The notes under the pieces were generated by a model, which had not been told where the DNA came from, ran no database searches, and saw only the letters and a program-made list of their open reading frames with translations. A stretch of 9,469 nt of DNA, taken from RUG14199 sp045535205 (GTDB lineage: Bacteria > Bacillota > Clostridia > Oscillospirales > CAG-272). Of the stretch, positions 1 to 7,859 are shown piece after piece. Where the stretch lies: contig JAZSLF010000158.1 of NCBI GenBank assembly GCA_045535205.1, positions 1 to 9,469 on the forward strand. The letters are read 5' to 3'. The stretch's first letter is position 1. Every line of letters begins with the position of its first letter. Position numbers and translations under genes: made by a program.

Positions 1-3000
1 TTGATATAGAGGGAGCTGGTGCAGTTATAGCGGCATATGTTGCAATTCCTGCACAAACCAACACCCCACCCAGCAACAGAACTCCTGATACCACATCCGC
101 CGGACCCGGTGCAGGAGTATCTACTTGTGAAACTCCTGCTGCAACCGCAAAGTAACCACTAGCTTGATGAATTGTTTGCGTAAATGCATCCCATAGTTCT
201 TTCCAAAATTGTCCCGTGGGGTCGACACGATTAATCGGATTGTTACCGCAATACGCGAACATATTATTGCCAAGTATGCCATGTCCTGTGCTAACGTAAC
301 CATCCGCATTAATAAACCTACCGGTTTCAGAGTCGTAATATCTGCTTTGGAGATAATAGATACCTGTCTCGGCATCGCAGATATATCCTCTGTAGAAGAA
401 CGGGTTCAGATAACCGACATGTTCCGGGTCATAAATGTCTTCACCTGAGGCATCTGTTATGGAAAGAATTCTTCCCCAACTGCTATACGTATATTTTACA
501 ACATAAGCTCCTGTGCTGTCAATAATTCCTATAATATCATTTTGCAGATTCTTTACATAATAATATTTATCGCCGTCATATTTGAAGCCGAAGGGACTTC
601 CGTTTTCATCATAATACAGGGACATTATCTCGCCGTTCGGCACTACAATATAGCTTATGGTATCTCCGCTGTATATGTATTCCGTTACCTCTCCGTAGGC
701 ATCTTTCTTTATTCGTCTTCCGCTGTGGTCGTACGTATAAAAGATCTCATCATCGATCGATGACAGCAGCCTTCCTCTTTCCCACGTTAAGTCCATTCCC
801 CTGTATTCAAGGGGATTTCCTATTTGGTCATATTCTATCGTGTCGGAATTGAATTTGACAAGAAGATCCTTCCACTCTCCCGTTGAGTATGTATAATTGT
901 TATTAAAGGCTGTATGCTCTGTCCTTGGCGGCTCATCGGGTGCACTGTAGTTATACTCTCTTTTGCACAGTATATTTCCTCCGCTGTCATATTCATAGGT
1001 GTAGGTGAAATCTCCCACAACGTCTTCTCGGATAAGCTGTCCCAGCGCATCGTAATGGTAGCTGTATTTCAATGCTCCGTTTTCTTTTATGGATGTGATA
1101 TTCCCAGACTTGTCGTATTCATATTCAAGGGTCGTATTTCCATAAGTAACTTTATTTACACGTGTTGAAGTTGCTGAAGAAGATGACAAGACGACGTTTT
1201 GAGAATCCCATATTCCTGTATTCAGCTCGAAAGCTCCTGCATTGTTCTTTTTCCATACGTATATGGATAACGAATCTATGCTTTTTGCGTACAGCGATAT
1301 TATTTCGTCTATACCGTCACCGTTGATATCTCCTCCAAACACTTTGCCGGACATTCCTTCATGACTATAATTATACTTTCCCTTATGAAGTCTTGACCAA
1401 CTGTTATTCCACTTGTTGTCTGTGGTTTCAAACAGCAATATGTCAGCATAGGTCGTATAATTGTACATTACTGCGAGGTCGTCTCTGCTGTCTCCCGAAA
1501 AATCACCTGCTATCATGGTGCCGTTTGCTCGTCCGGGGCCAAAGGATACCGCTGATGCTGCCGTGTACCAAATTTCCTTATCAAAGCTGCTTGCTCCGCT
1601 TGTTTCAGATGTGTTAAATACCTGTAACTGCATAGCGGAAGAACCGTTATCATACATTGCGGCGATCTCGTCCAAACCGTCTCCGTCAAAGTCTCCGGAT
1701 ACCATTCTGTATGTGACCTTTGCAGCATCATATAGATTTGACGATGTTGTTTCATACCAGATTTCCGGTGCGAAGCTCTCTTCTGACATTCCTGACGTAT
1801 ACTGATATACAAACATTTTCATTTGACTGTTTCCGTAATTATACATTACAGCCAGTTCATCCTTGCCGTCGCCGTCGTAATCACCTGACGTTACTCTGCC
1901 TTCAATTGCTGATTTGCTGAAAGCACCTGATCCTCTTTGTGCTTCACATATTGATGCTGTAAAAGTAAAGCTTCCGTCTGTCTCATCACCTGTCGGGTCA
2001 AACATATATATAACCATATTGTTTGAACCGAGATCATATACTGCGGCAATCTCATCTTCACCGTCACCGTCATAGTCGCCCGCAGATACAGTATTTGTCA
2101 TTTCCAAAGCAGAAATATCAGTATACGTATCGGTGGAATGTAGCGTATATCCTCCGTTTCCGTCGCTGAGCCAACTGTCTATTCTTGAACCTTCAATAAG
2201 CTGATAGATAACGGCGATGTCATCACATCCGTCTCCGTTGAAATCACCCGACACCGTTCTTCCGTCAATAAATGCATGATAATACTTCCAATCTGTAATG
2301 ACTTTTCCGCTTTCATATTCATAGCTCGTTGTAAAATCGGCGGCACCGTTAAGTTTTTTTGTGGTAAGTCTATTCATACTGTCATAGGTATAGCTTACCT
2401 CTGTATCACCGTCAACTTTAACGCCGTAGATCATATCTGTATTATTCGGTTCTTCACCAAATATATAATCAGTTTGGGTTACCGTTCCCGAATACTGAGT
2501 TTCATAACCGCTTACACGGTTTTTTGAATCATACTTTACAGTCGTATCACTTATTACTTTTTTTGTTTCGCTGTTTATGTATCTTGTGATAGTCAGTCTG
2601 TCAAGCAGATCGTATTCGTTTTTAATAATTGTTGAATTTGAAAGGTCTTCTGTCTGTACAACACGTCCCATTCCGTCGTAGACATATCTTACGTACTGCT
2701 GTTCTTGTCCTTCCGGTGAATTCTTTACAGACCTTCCTATCAATCTGTTAAATTCATCATACGTATTTGATACCGTTACTCCGTTTCCGTATGTGCTTGA
2801 AAGCAAAAGCCCCGTTCTGTCTTCATAATTATTGGTAATAAGGGTAGTATCACCTATTTTTGTAGCTGTTGTTCTGTAAAAATTATCATAAGTGAAGTTG
2901 TAATTTGTACCGCCCGGAGCATTTATCTCGGTCAGCAATTTAGAGCTATTGTATTGATAGCTTACACTTCTTGTTAAGGTATCACTTATAAATGTAATCT

Positions 3001-6000
3001 TGGTGGGATTGCCGTCTTTATTATACTCATATTCGCTTTTTCTTCCTTCGGAATCTGTTATGCGTTCAACAAGTCCTCTTTGATACAGGTAAGTATATCC
3101 TGTTTTATTCCCGAAGTTGTCCGTAACGGACGTAACGTTTCCTACGCTGTCATATGCGGCACCCGATGAAATTATTTTGTGGCCTTCAAAATCACTTTCA
3201 AATACGGGTTCTATAACATACTGTACTGATTCAGCTTCTGAACTTGTACGAACCACAAGCTCTCCGTCATACAGTTCAATAGTATAGCCGTTATCTCTTT
3301 CGAAATACAGATAATATATGTTATCAGTTTTTTTAACAGGTCTGAAGGTACAATTGAGCTTCCCCGAAGAATACAATCCGGTATCTCCAAGATTTGTAAG
3401 CGCATCAGAACTTGCACTTATGTACTTGTTCTCTTCATTATCATCAAACACATACGGAGACAATTTAAAGCAACCGTCCGTACCCGATTCGGTAAACAAC
3501 CACATCTGTCCGGCACTTCGGTCATAATCCTCCGCAATTATACCGGTTCCCGATGCGGTAAGATATTTTCCGTCCGATACATTTTTAATATAATAATACT
3601 GCCCGTCGGCAACTCCGGCAGCTTCGCTTCTCGAAACAGTCGCATTACCTTTAAAATCGTAGACAAATGATGTTGTTATACCTCCGCCCGATACTCGCTC
3701 AATTGCAGATCCCTGTAAATTATAGTTGGAATAAAACAATTTACTTCCTGAAATATTTGTCTCCTCAATAAGCTGGTTTGACCCGTTGTATGTGAACGTG
3801 TTTTCTTCCTTTCCCTCAAGGTCGATGGTACTTATGACATTTCCTTCTTCATCATATACGTATGTATTTCCGAAAGTATCCTTTATCAGTTGAACGTTAT
3901 CATAATAAACCGAATTTACATTATTATAATGAAGCACCCATACGGTGATGCTTTCATAGGCTCCTTCGGCTATTGCAACGCCCGATACTTTCTGCCAACT
4001 GTCTGTATCCGAATTAAAGTGAATGTTACAATCGTTTATTCCGTTGCCGTTTGAATCAAGAAAACGAACAAGAAGAGTGAATTTCCATTTGCCGCTTGAA
4101 CTGTCTTTATCAAAAGGCGGCGAATAGCTTTTTGCAAATGCTGATGCTACAAACGCATCTCCTTCTTCACCGCTGATATATATTCTCTGCATATAATCAC
4201 TTCTTGTGTCTGCGGCATCAGTCATCTTCACGGAATATGAGCCCGAAACTTTATCTTCTGTGCTTGGAGCCGCTAAACCTATCGTTCGACTCCATCCTGA
4301 TGTTCCAAATTCAAACCCGCTGTTTTGAATAAGGTTATAATCTGAAAGCCCACCCTCCTCAAGCTGTATACAATCAAAATATACATTACCGGTCGTTCCG
4401 TTAAGACTCATACATAAGCTTACAGATGAGTTTGACGGAGCAACAAACGTAATGAATATCCGTTTCCATTCATCAGCGTCTGTTTTTTCTGTCAGTATTT
4501 CGCTTTCAAAGGTCAATGAGTCGTTATAATGGACAAACATACTCGCACCGCCAACATTATTCACATTCATTTCAGACGTGTTAACGTATGCGGATAGCGT
4601 ATACGTTTTTCCGCTTTCTAAAGCCATAGTCTTATATCCCAGAACTCTCGTACAGTTATTATCAACACGGCTGAGTTTCATTGACCGTGAACCGTACATA
4701 GCTTTCAGAGCTGTATATCCAACACTTGATGACGAATTGTTGTTTCCCCAAATTATTGTTGAATAATACCCGTCAAGCTCAAACCCATGATTGTATAATA
4801 GGTTCACGGTAGATTTTTGTGTCTTACTGGCAAAAGTTAAATTTCCCTTTCCCTTTTGCTGTTCATTATCATTATTATATTCATAATACTGAGCATAGCC
4901 GTTGCCGTCATTCTCCGTAACGTCAACAACACTTTTTACTGTTCCGGTATGAGAAAACGTATAGAGATATTTTCTGTTTGATACAACATCCGTAACGGTG
5001 CTGCTGCATAAGCCGTACTCTATTGCAAATTCTTGTCCTTTTTCTCCATCAATGCTGTCTTGCTCTTCAACTTGGCACACTCTATACGGTGAACTTGCTC
5101 CGCCATTCACATAATAATACACGCAACTGTAACCGTCAGCGTCTACAATTTTGCTTATATGCCTATTTGTACCACCTGTTCCGGCATAATAATAATATAC
5201 GTTTTGAACATCATTTTGATCTGTATTTTGATTATCGTAAAATTTAATGTTGCTTACCGTATTATTATTATAGGACAAGGTTACTATCTTTTTATAATCC
5301 TCGAACTGATAATTAACCTCATATAAGAAACCGTATTCCGAATATTTAAGTTCAACAACATATCTAATATCAGTAAGGAGAGTGTCAATACCATATCCAT
5401 TTGTTGACGTTATTTTTTTAACCCGATTCATGTTGGCATTATCAAGTTCCAAGATTATTTCATTACCGAATTCATCGGTATACCTATATAAATACCATTC
5501 ATTTGTTGAACCATTATTTTTGAAATATAGATGTGTTCCGCTTTCATCACTCATATCATAAATGCTATAGTCTGAGCTGGAGCTTGAGTCGTAAACTATT
5601 TTTCTCTTTGGATTGATTTCATCGGTTGCGTTTGAAGCAGAATCTGAATCTTGCAAAAAATAGTGTTCTGTTCCGTCACCGTCTTTATACACATAATATT
5701 TTAGTTCATCGCCGTCTTTTGTAACTGTAAGATCGGTCAGCTTTATACTTTGTGACCAATTTAACCCCCAACCCCATCCGTAAGGAGCACACCGTTTCTC
5801 CACGTCAGATGAATTATATACAAGTGAAACAGAGATCGGAGCATTTCCGCTTCCCATACTTGCTATTTCATTTATAACAGTGAGATTTCCTGTAAGGTCG
5901 TTCGTATATGCTGTTCCGGCTTGGCCTATGTTCTGAGAGTGGGACGAAATATAACTCTCGATGCCTGTAGTATTAATATACTGGATTATTATTTGAGGAT

Positions 6001-7459
6001 AACAGCCCTCCGGTGTATAACGCCCCTCGCAAGAATAAAAGAAAACGTCACTAGTTGATGCTTTATCAAATTTAAGAAGAAATCCATGCTTTTCACATCT
6101 TCCCTCATACCATGAATCAACAAGCTTTGTTATGTTCCATTTATAAACAGCAAGATCATCACCGAGATCATCGACAATTGAATCGCCCACAGGAAAATAG
6201 TCTTCAACCTTTGAATCACAAAAAGAATTCAGATCGGAAATTGAATTATAGGTTATGCTTTCAGAACTCCAAGACTGTTTTATTCTGTGTAAAGTAATAT
6301 TCACATCACTTGCATCTTCATTAAGTATATCGTAAGACACAAGATAAAAGTCAGCATTGATAACTCTGTCTCCGCTGCTGAGAGACGGTAGATCCATATC
6401 TATAAGTGAATATGCGTTTGAAGATACGCGTACATGTTCATAGGACCAATACTTTGAACTGTTAGGATCTGCTGAGTGAACATATGTATCGTAAATTTCA
6501 GTCCTATCCTTTGTGGTTTCAAGAACAGGGTCAATAGTAACGGGAAAAACAGTCTCCTCAGAATCCACAAAGGATTTATCCCACGATAAAACTACCGTTA
6601 TTTTTCCGTTTTTTTGTTCCGTAAGAGTCAAGGAAAGTGCATCACTTTTTCTCTCCTCCGAATCCCACATAAGCGGTGCGGATATGTACGTTATAACGTC
6701 ATCGCTGTCTTTTTCGCTTATTAATATGGTTTTTTCATCCTGTTGCAATGCTTCAAGGTCGTTTCCTATATCATAATGATAAGTAAGACTGTCAAATTTT
6801 ACTTTCTTTTTGAGGATAATGTTTTCTTTTAATTCTGTTGAAATTAATGTATATTGAATATCAGTATTCTTAAATATATCCTCATATATTACGGAGCTAC
6901 TGATATTTTCGAGAGTCATTGCTCCGCCGTTCAGTTTTTCTTCATCTAATACTTCCGTTTCAACAAGCGTAGCTTTTGATTTTGAAGTTCCCTCAATAGA
7001 AACTTTGATTTTATGCCCTTTTACCGTAGTTGTGTATAGCTTATTTGAACCGCTTTTTTTCATGAACTTTACATAAAGCTCGTTTTGCGTGTTGCCAAAT
7101 GCGTCATCGCCTTCATCATTTGCATCTGAAAGGCTGTTGTTTATATCCTGTAAATTACCGTTTTCATCTTCATAATGAACGTTATAAGGATATATAGCTG
7201 CTGATATTGTCCCGTTACTCATCATAAAATGCTTAACGTTTGGCTCTCTTTTCTCTTTAAGCTCGCCTAATATCTCCGCTTCGCTTTCGTTTTTATTTTC
7301 TGTTTCTTCTATCGGTGCTGTTGTGAAGATTTCATCAGCGGAATTTTCACCCGAACCCATGTTTTCTTCAAGTTCCTGTGCCAATACCCAAAGAGGTATC
7401 GCTTCAATAAACAATACAATTGAAAGAATGCATGCTAATACTTTTAATGCAGTTTTCAT
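1..7459 (-). CDS. Giant secreted RHS/YD-repeat polymorphic-toxin-like protein, 3' end outside window
   Basis: The frame is open for 2486 codons from ATG 7459 to the left edge, so it is 3'-partial. The start is set by AGGAGGT four bases upstream and by a Sec signal peptide (K2, K6, hydrophobic core, probable cleavage after V-L-A27). Domains, in order: acidic linker (28-70); beta-rich region (70-318); DNRLRE-type domain (319-495, with VDSWYEG at 447-453); RHS entry TGNLTV...YGWGWGLNW (519-568); YD shell; two jelly-roll carbohydrate-binding-like modules (889-1037, 1042-1194); YD repeats; ricin-B-like module (1285-1420, Q-M-W at 1318-1320); YD repeats; six FG-GAP/VCBS loops (1738-2052); final YD repeats; RHS core (2356-2416, YYLQSRYYDSETGRF, then DPTG at 2413-2416). 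After the core comes a hydrophobic pre-toxin stretch (about 2455-2478). In this family the YD repeats form a shell around a variable C-terminal toxin that is delivered to neighbouring cells. Toxin activity and the immunity partner are not visible, so the effector role is inferred. The architecture call is firm. Confidence 0.93.
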   Translation of the reverse strand, partial: MKTALKVLACILSIVLFIEAIPLWVLAQELEENMGSGENSADEIFTTAPIEETENKNESEAEILGELKEKREPNVKHFMMSNGTISAAIYPYNVHYEDENGNLQDINNSLSDANDEGDDAFGNTQNELYVKFMKKSGSNKLYTTTVKGHKIKVSIEGTSKSKATLVETEVLDEEKLNGGAMTLENISSSVIYEDIFKNTDIQYTLISTELKENIILKKKVKFDSLTYHYDIGNDLEALQQDEKTILISEKDSDDVITYISAPLMWDSEERKSDALSLTLTEQKNGKITVVLSWDKSFVDSEETVFPVTIDPVLETTKDRTEIYDTYVHSADPNSSKYWSYEHVRVSSNAYSLIDMDLPSLSSGDRVINADFYLVSYDILNEDASDVNITLHRIKQSWSSESITYNSISDLNSFCDSKVEDYFPVGDSIVDDLGDDLAVYKWNITKLVDSWYEGRCEKHGFLLKFDKASTSDVFFYSCEGRYTPEGCYPQIIIQYINTTGIESYISSHSQNIGQAGTAYTNDLTGNLTVINEIASMGSGNAPISVSLVYNSSDVEKRCAPYGWGWGLNWSQSIKLTDLTVTKDGDELKYYVYKDGDGTEHYFLQDSDSASNATDEINPKRKIVYDSSSSSDYSIYDMSDESGTHLYFKNNGSTNEWYLYRYTDEFGNEIILELDNANMNRVKKITSTNGYGIDTLLTDIRYVVELKYSEYGFLYEVNYQFEDYKKIVTLSYNNNTVSNIKFYDNQNTDQNDVQNVYYYYAGTGGTNRHISKIVDADGYSCVYYYVNGGASSPYRVCQVEEQDSIDGEKGQEFAIEYGLCSSTVTDVVSNRKYLYTFSHTGTVKSVVDVTENDGNGYAQYYEYNNDNEQQKGKGNLTFASKTQKSTVNLLYNHGFELDGYYSTIIWGNNNSSSSVGYTALKAMYGSRSMKLSRVDNNCTRVLGYKTMALESGKTYTLSAYVNTSEMNVNNVGGASMFVHYNDSLTFESEILTEKTDADEWKRIFITFVAPSNSSVSLCMSLNGTTGNVYFDCIQLEEGGLSDYNLIQNSGFEFGTSGWSRTIGLAAPSTEDKVSGSYSVKMTDAADTRSDYMQRIYISGEEGDAFVASAFAKSYSPPFDKDSSSGKWKFTLLVRFLDSNGNGINDCNIHFNSDTDSWQKVSGVAIAEGAYESITVWVLHYNNVNSVYYDNVQLIKDTFGNTYVYDEEGNVISTIDLEGKEENTFTYNGSNQLIEETNISGSKLFYSNYNLQGSAIERVSGGGITTSFVYDFKGNATVSRSEAAGVADGQYYYIKNVSDGKYLTASGTGIIAEDYDRSAGQMWLFTESGTDGCFKLSPYVFDDNEENKYISASSDALTNLGDTGLYSSGKLNCTFRPVKKTDNIYYLYFERDNGYTIELYDGELVVRTSSEAESVQYVIEPVFESDFEGHKIISSGAAYDSVGNVTSVTDNFGNKTGYTYLYQRGLVERITDSEGRKSEYEYNKDGNPTKITFISDTLTRSVSYQYNSSKLLTEINAPGGTNYNFTYDNFYRTTATKIGDTTLITNNYEDRTGLLLSSTYGNGVTVSNTYDEFNRLIGRSVKNSPEGQEQQYVRYVYDGMGRVVQTEDLSNSTIIKNEYDLLDRLTITRYINSETKKVISDTTVKYDSKNRVSGYETQYSGTVTQTDYIFGEEPNNTDMIYGVKVDGDTEVSYTYDSMNRLTTKKLNGAADFTTSYEYESGKVITDWKYYHAFIDGRTVSGDFNGDGCDDIAVIYQLIEGSRIDSWLSDGNGGYTLHSTDTYTDISALEMTNTVSAGDYDGDGEDEIAAVYDLGSNNMVIYMFDPTGDETDGSFTFTASICEAQRGSGAFSKSAIEGRVTSGDYDGDGKDELAVMYNYGNSQMKMFVYQYTSGMSEESFAPEIWYETTSSNLYDAAKVTYRMVSGDFDGDGLDEIAAMYDNGSSAMQLQVFNTSETSGASSFDKEIWYTAASAVSFGPGRANGTMIAGDFSGDSRDDLAVMYNYTTYADILLFETTDNKWNNSWSRLHKGKYNYSHEGMSGKVFGGDINGDGIDEIISLYAKSIDSLSIYVWKKNNAGAFELNTGIWDSQNVVLSSSSATSTRVNKVTYGNTTLEYEYDKSGNITSIKENGALKYSYHYDALGQLIREDVVGDFTYTYEYDSGGNILCKREYNYSAPDEPPRTEHTAFNNNYTYSTGEWKDLLVKFNSDTIEYDQIGNPLEYRGMDLTWERGRLLSSIDDEIFYTYDHSGRRIKKDAYGEVTEYIYSGDTISYIVVPNGEIMSLYYDENGSPFGFKYDGDKYYYVKNLQNDIIGIIDSTGAYVVKYTYSSWGRILSITDASGEDIYDPEHVGYLNPFFYRGYICDAETGIYYLQSRYYDSETGRFINADGYVSTGHGILGNNMFAYCGNNPINRVDPTGQFWKELWDAFTQTIHQASGYFAVAAGVSQVDTPAPGPADVVSGVLLLGGVLVCAGIATYAAITAPAPSIS
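1304..2248 (-). repeat. Six FG-GAP/VCBS-type repeats encoded inside the RHS gene
   Basis: Six copies of a D-x-[DN/S]-x-D-x-x-x-[DE] loop are spaced 56-65 residues apart: GDFNGDGCDD (1738), GDYDGDGEDE (1794), GDYDGDGKDE (1859), GDFDGDGLDE (1922), GDFSGDSRDD (1985) and GDINGDGIDE (2043). Each is followed by a hydrophobic strand such as IAVIY, IAAVY or LAVMY. Such repeats usually build a calcium-stabilised beta-propeller, as in integrin alpha chains and bacterial FG-GAP proteins. The block sits between YD repeats (SYEYESGK before, LEYEYDKSGNITS after), so it looks inserted into the shell. The fifth copy is degenerate: serines replace one Asp/Asn and one Gly of the loop. Whether the fold has six blades or a seventh without the loop cannot be told from sequence alone. 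Confidence 0.85.
3878..4795 (-). repeat. Two tandem carbohydrate-binding-like jelly-roll modules encoded inside the RHS gene
   Basis: Residues 889-1037 and 1042-1194 share an ordered set of features. Each opens with a [NH]xGFE motif (NHGFELDGYY, NSGFEFGTSGW), has S[AG]Y/SAF strands and a W-[KQ]-[RK] strand in the second half, and closes with Y-[FY]-D-[CN]-[IV]-Q-L. This is the usual outline of CBM4/9-like or CBM6-like beta-sandwiches found in clostridial RHS proteins. The copies are clearly diverged, so the duplication is old. Ligand binding is inferred from the fold and has not been shown. Confidence 0.7.
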
Positions 7460-7463
7460 TTTT

Positions 7464-7470
7464 ACCTCCT
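7464..7470 (-). promoter_or_regulatory. Strong ribosome binding site of the RHS gene
   Basis: The minus strand reads AGGAGGT, then AAAA, then ATG. This near-perfect anti-SD complement with short spacing fixes the start at 7459, which is also where the signal peptide begins. Confidence 0.9.
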
Positions 7471-7523
7471 TCTAATTAATCACAATTAAACATTCGTACA
7501 TCCGCTCGACCAAAAAACTAAAA

Positions 7524-7544
7524 TTACATCGGCATCACTCCTTT
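7524..7544 (-). other. Leader Shine-Dalgarno followed by ATG-CCG-ATG-TAA
   Basis: In the leader the minus strand reads AAAGGAG, then TGATGCCG, then ATG and directly TAA. The second ATG has ideal eight-base spacing but is a start-stop ORF; the first ATG gives only M-P-M. It may be a ribosome stalling or leader element, a relic of an earlier start site, or chance. A further nine-codon ORF (7501-7472) ends just before the real ribosome binding site but has no good site of its own. Confidence 0.3.
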
Positions 7545-7571
7545 AACAATCAAAAATAACTCATAACTATT

Positions 7572-7585
7572 AACATTGCAATGTT
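7572..7585. promoter_or_regulatory. Perfect 14-base palindrome AACATTGCAATGTT, candidate operator
   Basis: The palindrome has no mismatches and begins about 15 bases downstream of the predicted transcription start, a common place for a repressor site. It could also form a small hairpin in the leader. No known regulator motif is recognised, so the operator role is inference. Confidence 0.4.
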
Positions 7586-7606
7586 TTTAATCCTACTTAC
7601 ACTTTT

Positions 7607-7635
7607 ATTATACTGCCTTCCCAAACAAAGTGCAA
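7607..7635 (-). promoter_or_regulatory. Predicted housekeeping (sigma-A-type) promoter of the RHS gene
   Basis: On the minus strand the -10 box is a perfect TATAAT (7612-7607). Seventeen bases upstream is TTGCAC (7635-7630), a partial match to TTGACA. Transcription would begin near 7600, leaving a leader of about 140 bases before the ATG. The site lies after the tsf terminator, so it makes the RHS gene an independent unit. The -35 match is only moderate. Confidence 0.65.
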
Positions 7636-7702
7636 CATAATTCGTTCGCATTTTTATTACATCGTTCTACATTTATTCACTTTTTACTTGCTATATTGCT
7701 TT

Positions 7703-7722
7703 ATTTCGACTTTTTTCGAAAT
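7703..7722. repeat. AT-rich inverted repeat, 7-base arms
   Basis: ATTTCGA and TCGAAAT flank a six-base CTTTTT loop. It lies about 70 bases upstream of the predicted -35 box. It could be a protein-binding site or a weak hairpin; no T-run follows on the minus strand, so it is not a clear terminator. Confidence 0.35.
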
Positions 7723-7742
7723 TGCTAAAACGAAGAATGTAA

Positions 7743-7759
7743 AATAATAAAGTATTATT
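7743..7759. repeat. AT-only inverted repeat, 7-base arms
   Basis: AATAATA and TATTATT are separated by three bases (AAG on the plus strand). It sits between the 36-base repeats and the RHS promoter. In such AT-rich DNA this may be chance. Confidence 0.3.
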
Positions 7760-7772
7760 GTTCCGTAACTAA

Positions 7773-7808
7773 AGAACCCCAAGTCACCAAAGGCAACTTG
7801 AGGACCCC
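7773..7808 (-). repeat. 36-base hairpin repeat, copy 1
   Basis: It matches the copy at 7818-7853 at 35 of 36 positions. On the minus strand bases 7803-7777 can form a 12-base-pair stem with a UUU loop, including three G-U wobble pairs. The single difference (7786) turns a G-C pair of copy 2 into G-U, so the fold is kept on the minus strand only. It is probably a dispersed intergenic element; two copies cannot prove this. Confidence 0.75.
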
Positions 7809-7817
7809 ATGCCCAAG

Positions 7818-7853
7818 AGAACCCCAAGTCGCCAAAGGCAACTTGAGGACCCC
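7818..7853 (-). repeat. 36-base hairpin repeat, copy 2
   Basis: This copy starts 45 bases from copy 1, leaving a nine-base spacer, and ends six bases before the T-run of the tsf terminator. The minus-strand stem runs from 7848 to 7822 with a three-base loop and two wobble pairs. Because the period is a multiple of three, both copies translate to the same peptide (GPQVAFGDLGF) in a spurious minus-strand frame. Confidence 0.75.
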
Positions 7854-7859
7854 TGACGC

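Noticed and set aside
121..3417. Several short minus-strand frames (for example 121-375, 835-1050, 1513-1812, 3211-3417)
   Set aside because: They all fall in one alternative frame of the RHS gene, lack ribosome binding sites and show no family features.
7430..7459. Lipobox-like V-L-A-C at residues 7-10 of the RHS protein
   Set aside because: The Cys lies at the start of the hydrophobic core, much too close to the N-terminus for a lipoprotein signal, and a better signal peptidase I site follows at A27.
7460..7600. Riboswitch in the RHS leader
   Set aside because: The leader of about 140 bases is AT-rich and shows no conserved core of a known riboswitch class and no terminator hairpin with a T-run.
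7773..7853. CRISPR array
   Set aside because: The 36-base repeat length is typical, but there are only two copies, the spacer is nine bases, the repeat is a near-complete hairpin, and no cas gene is present.
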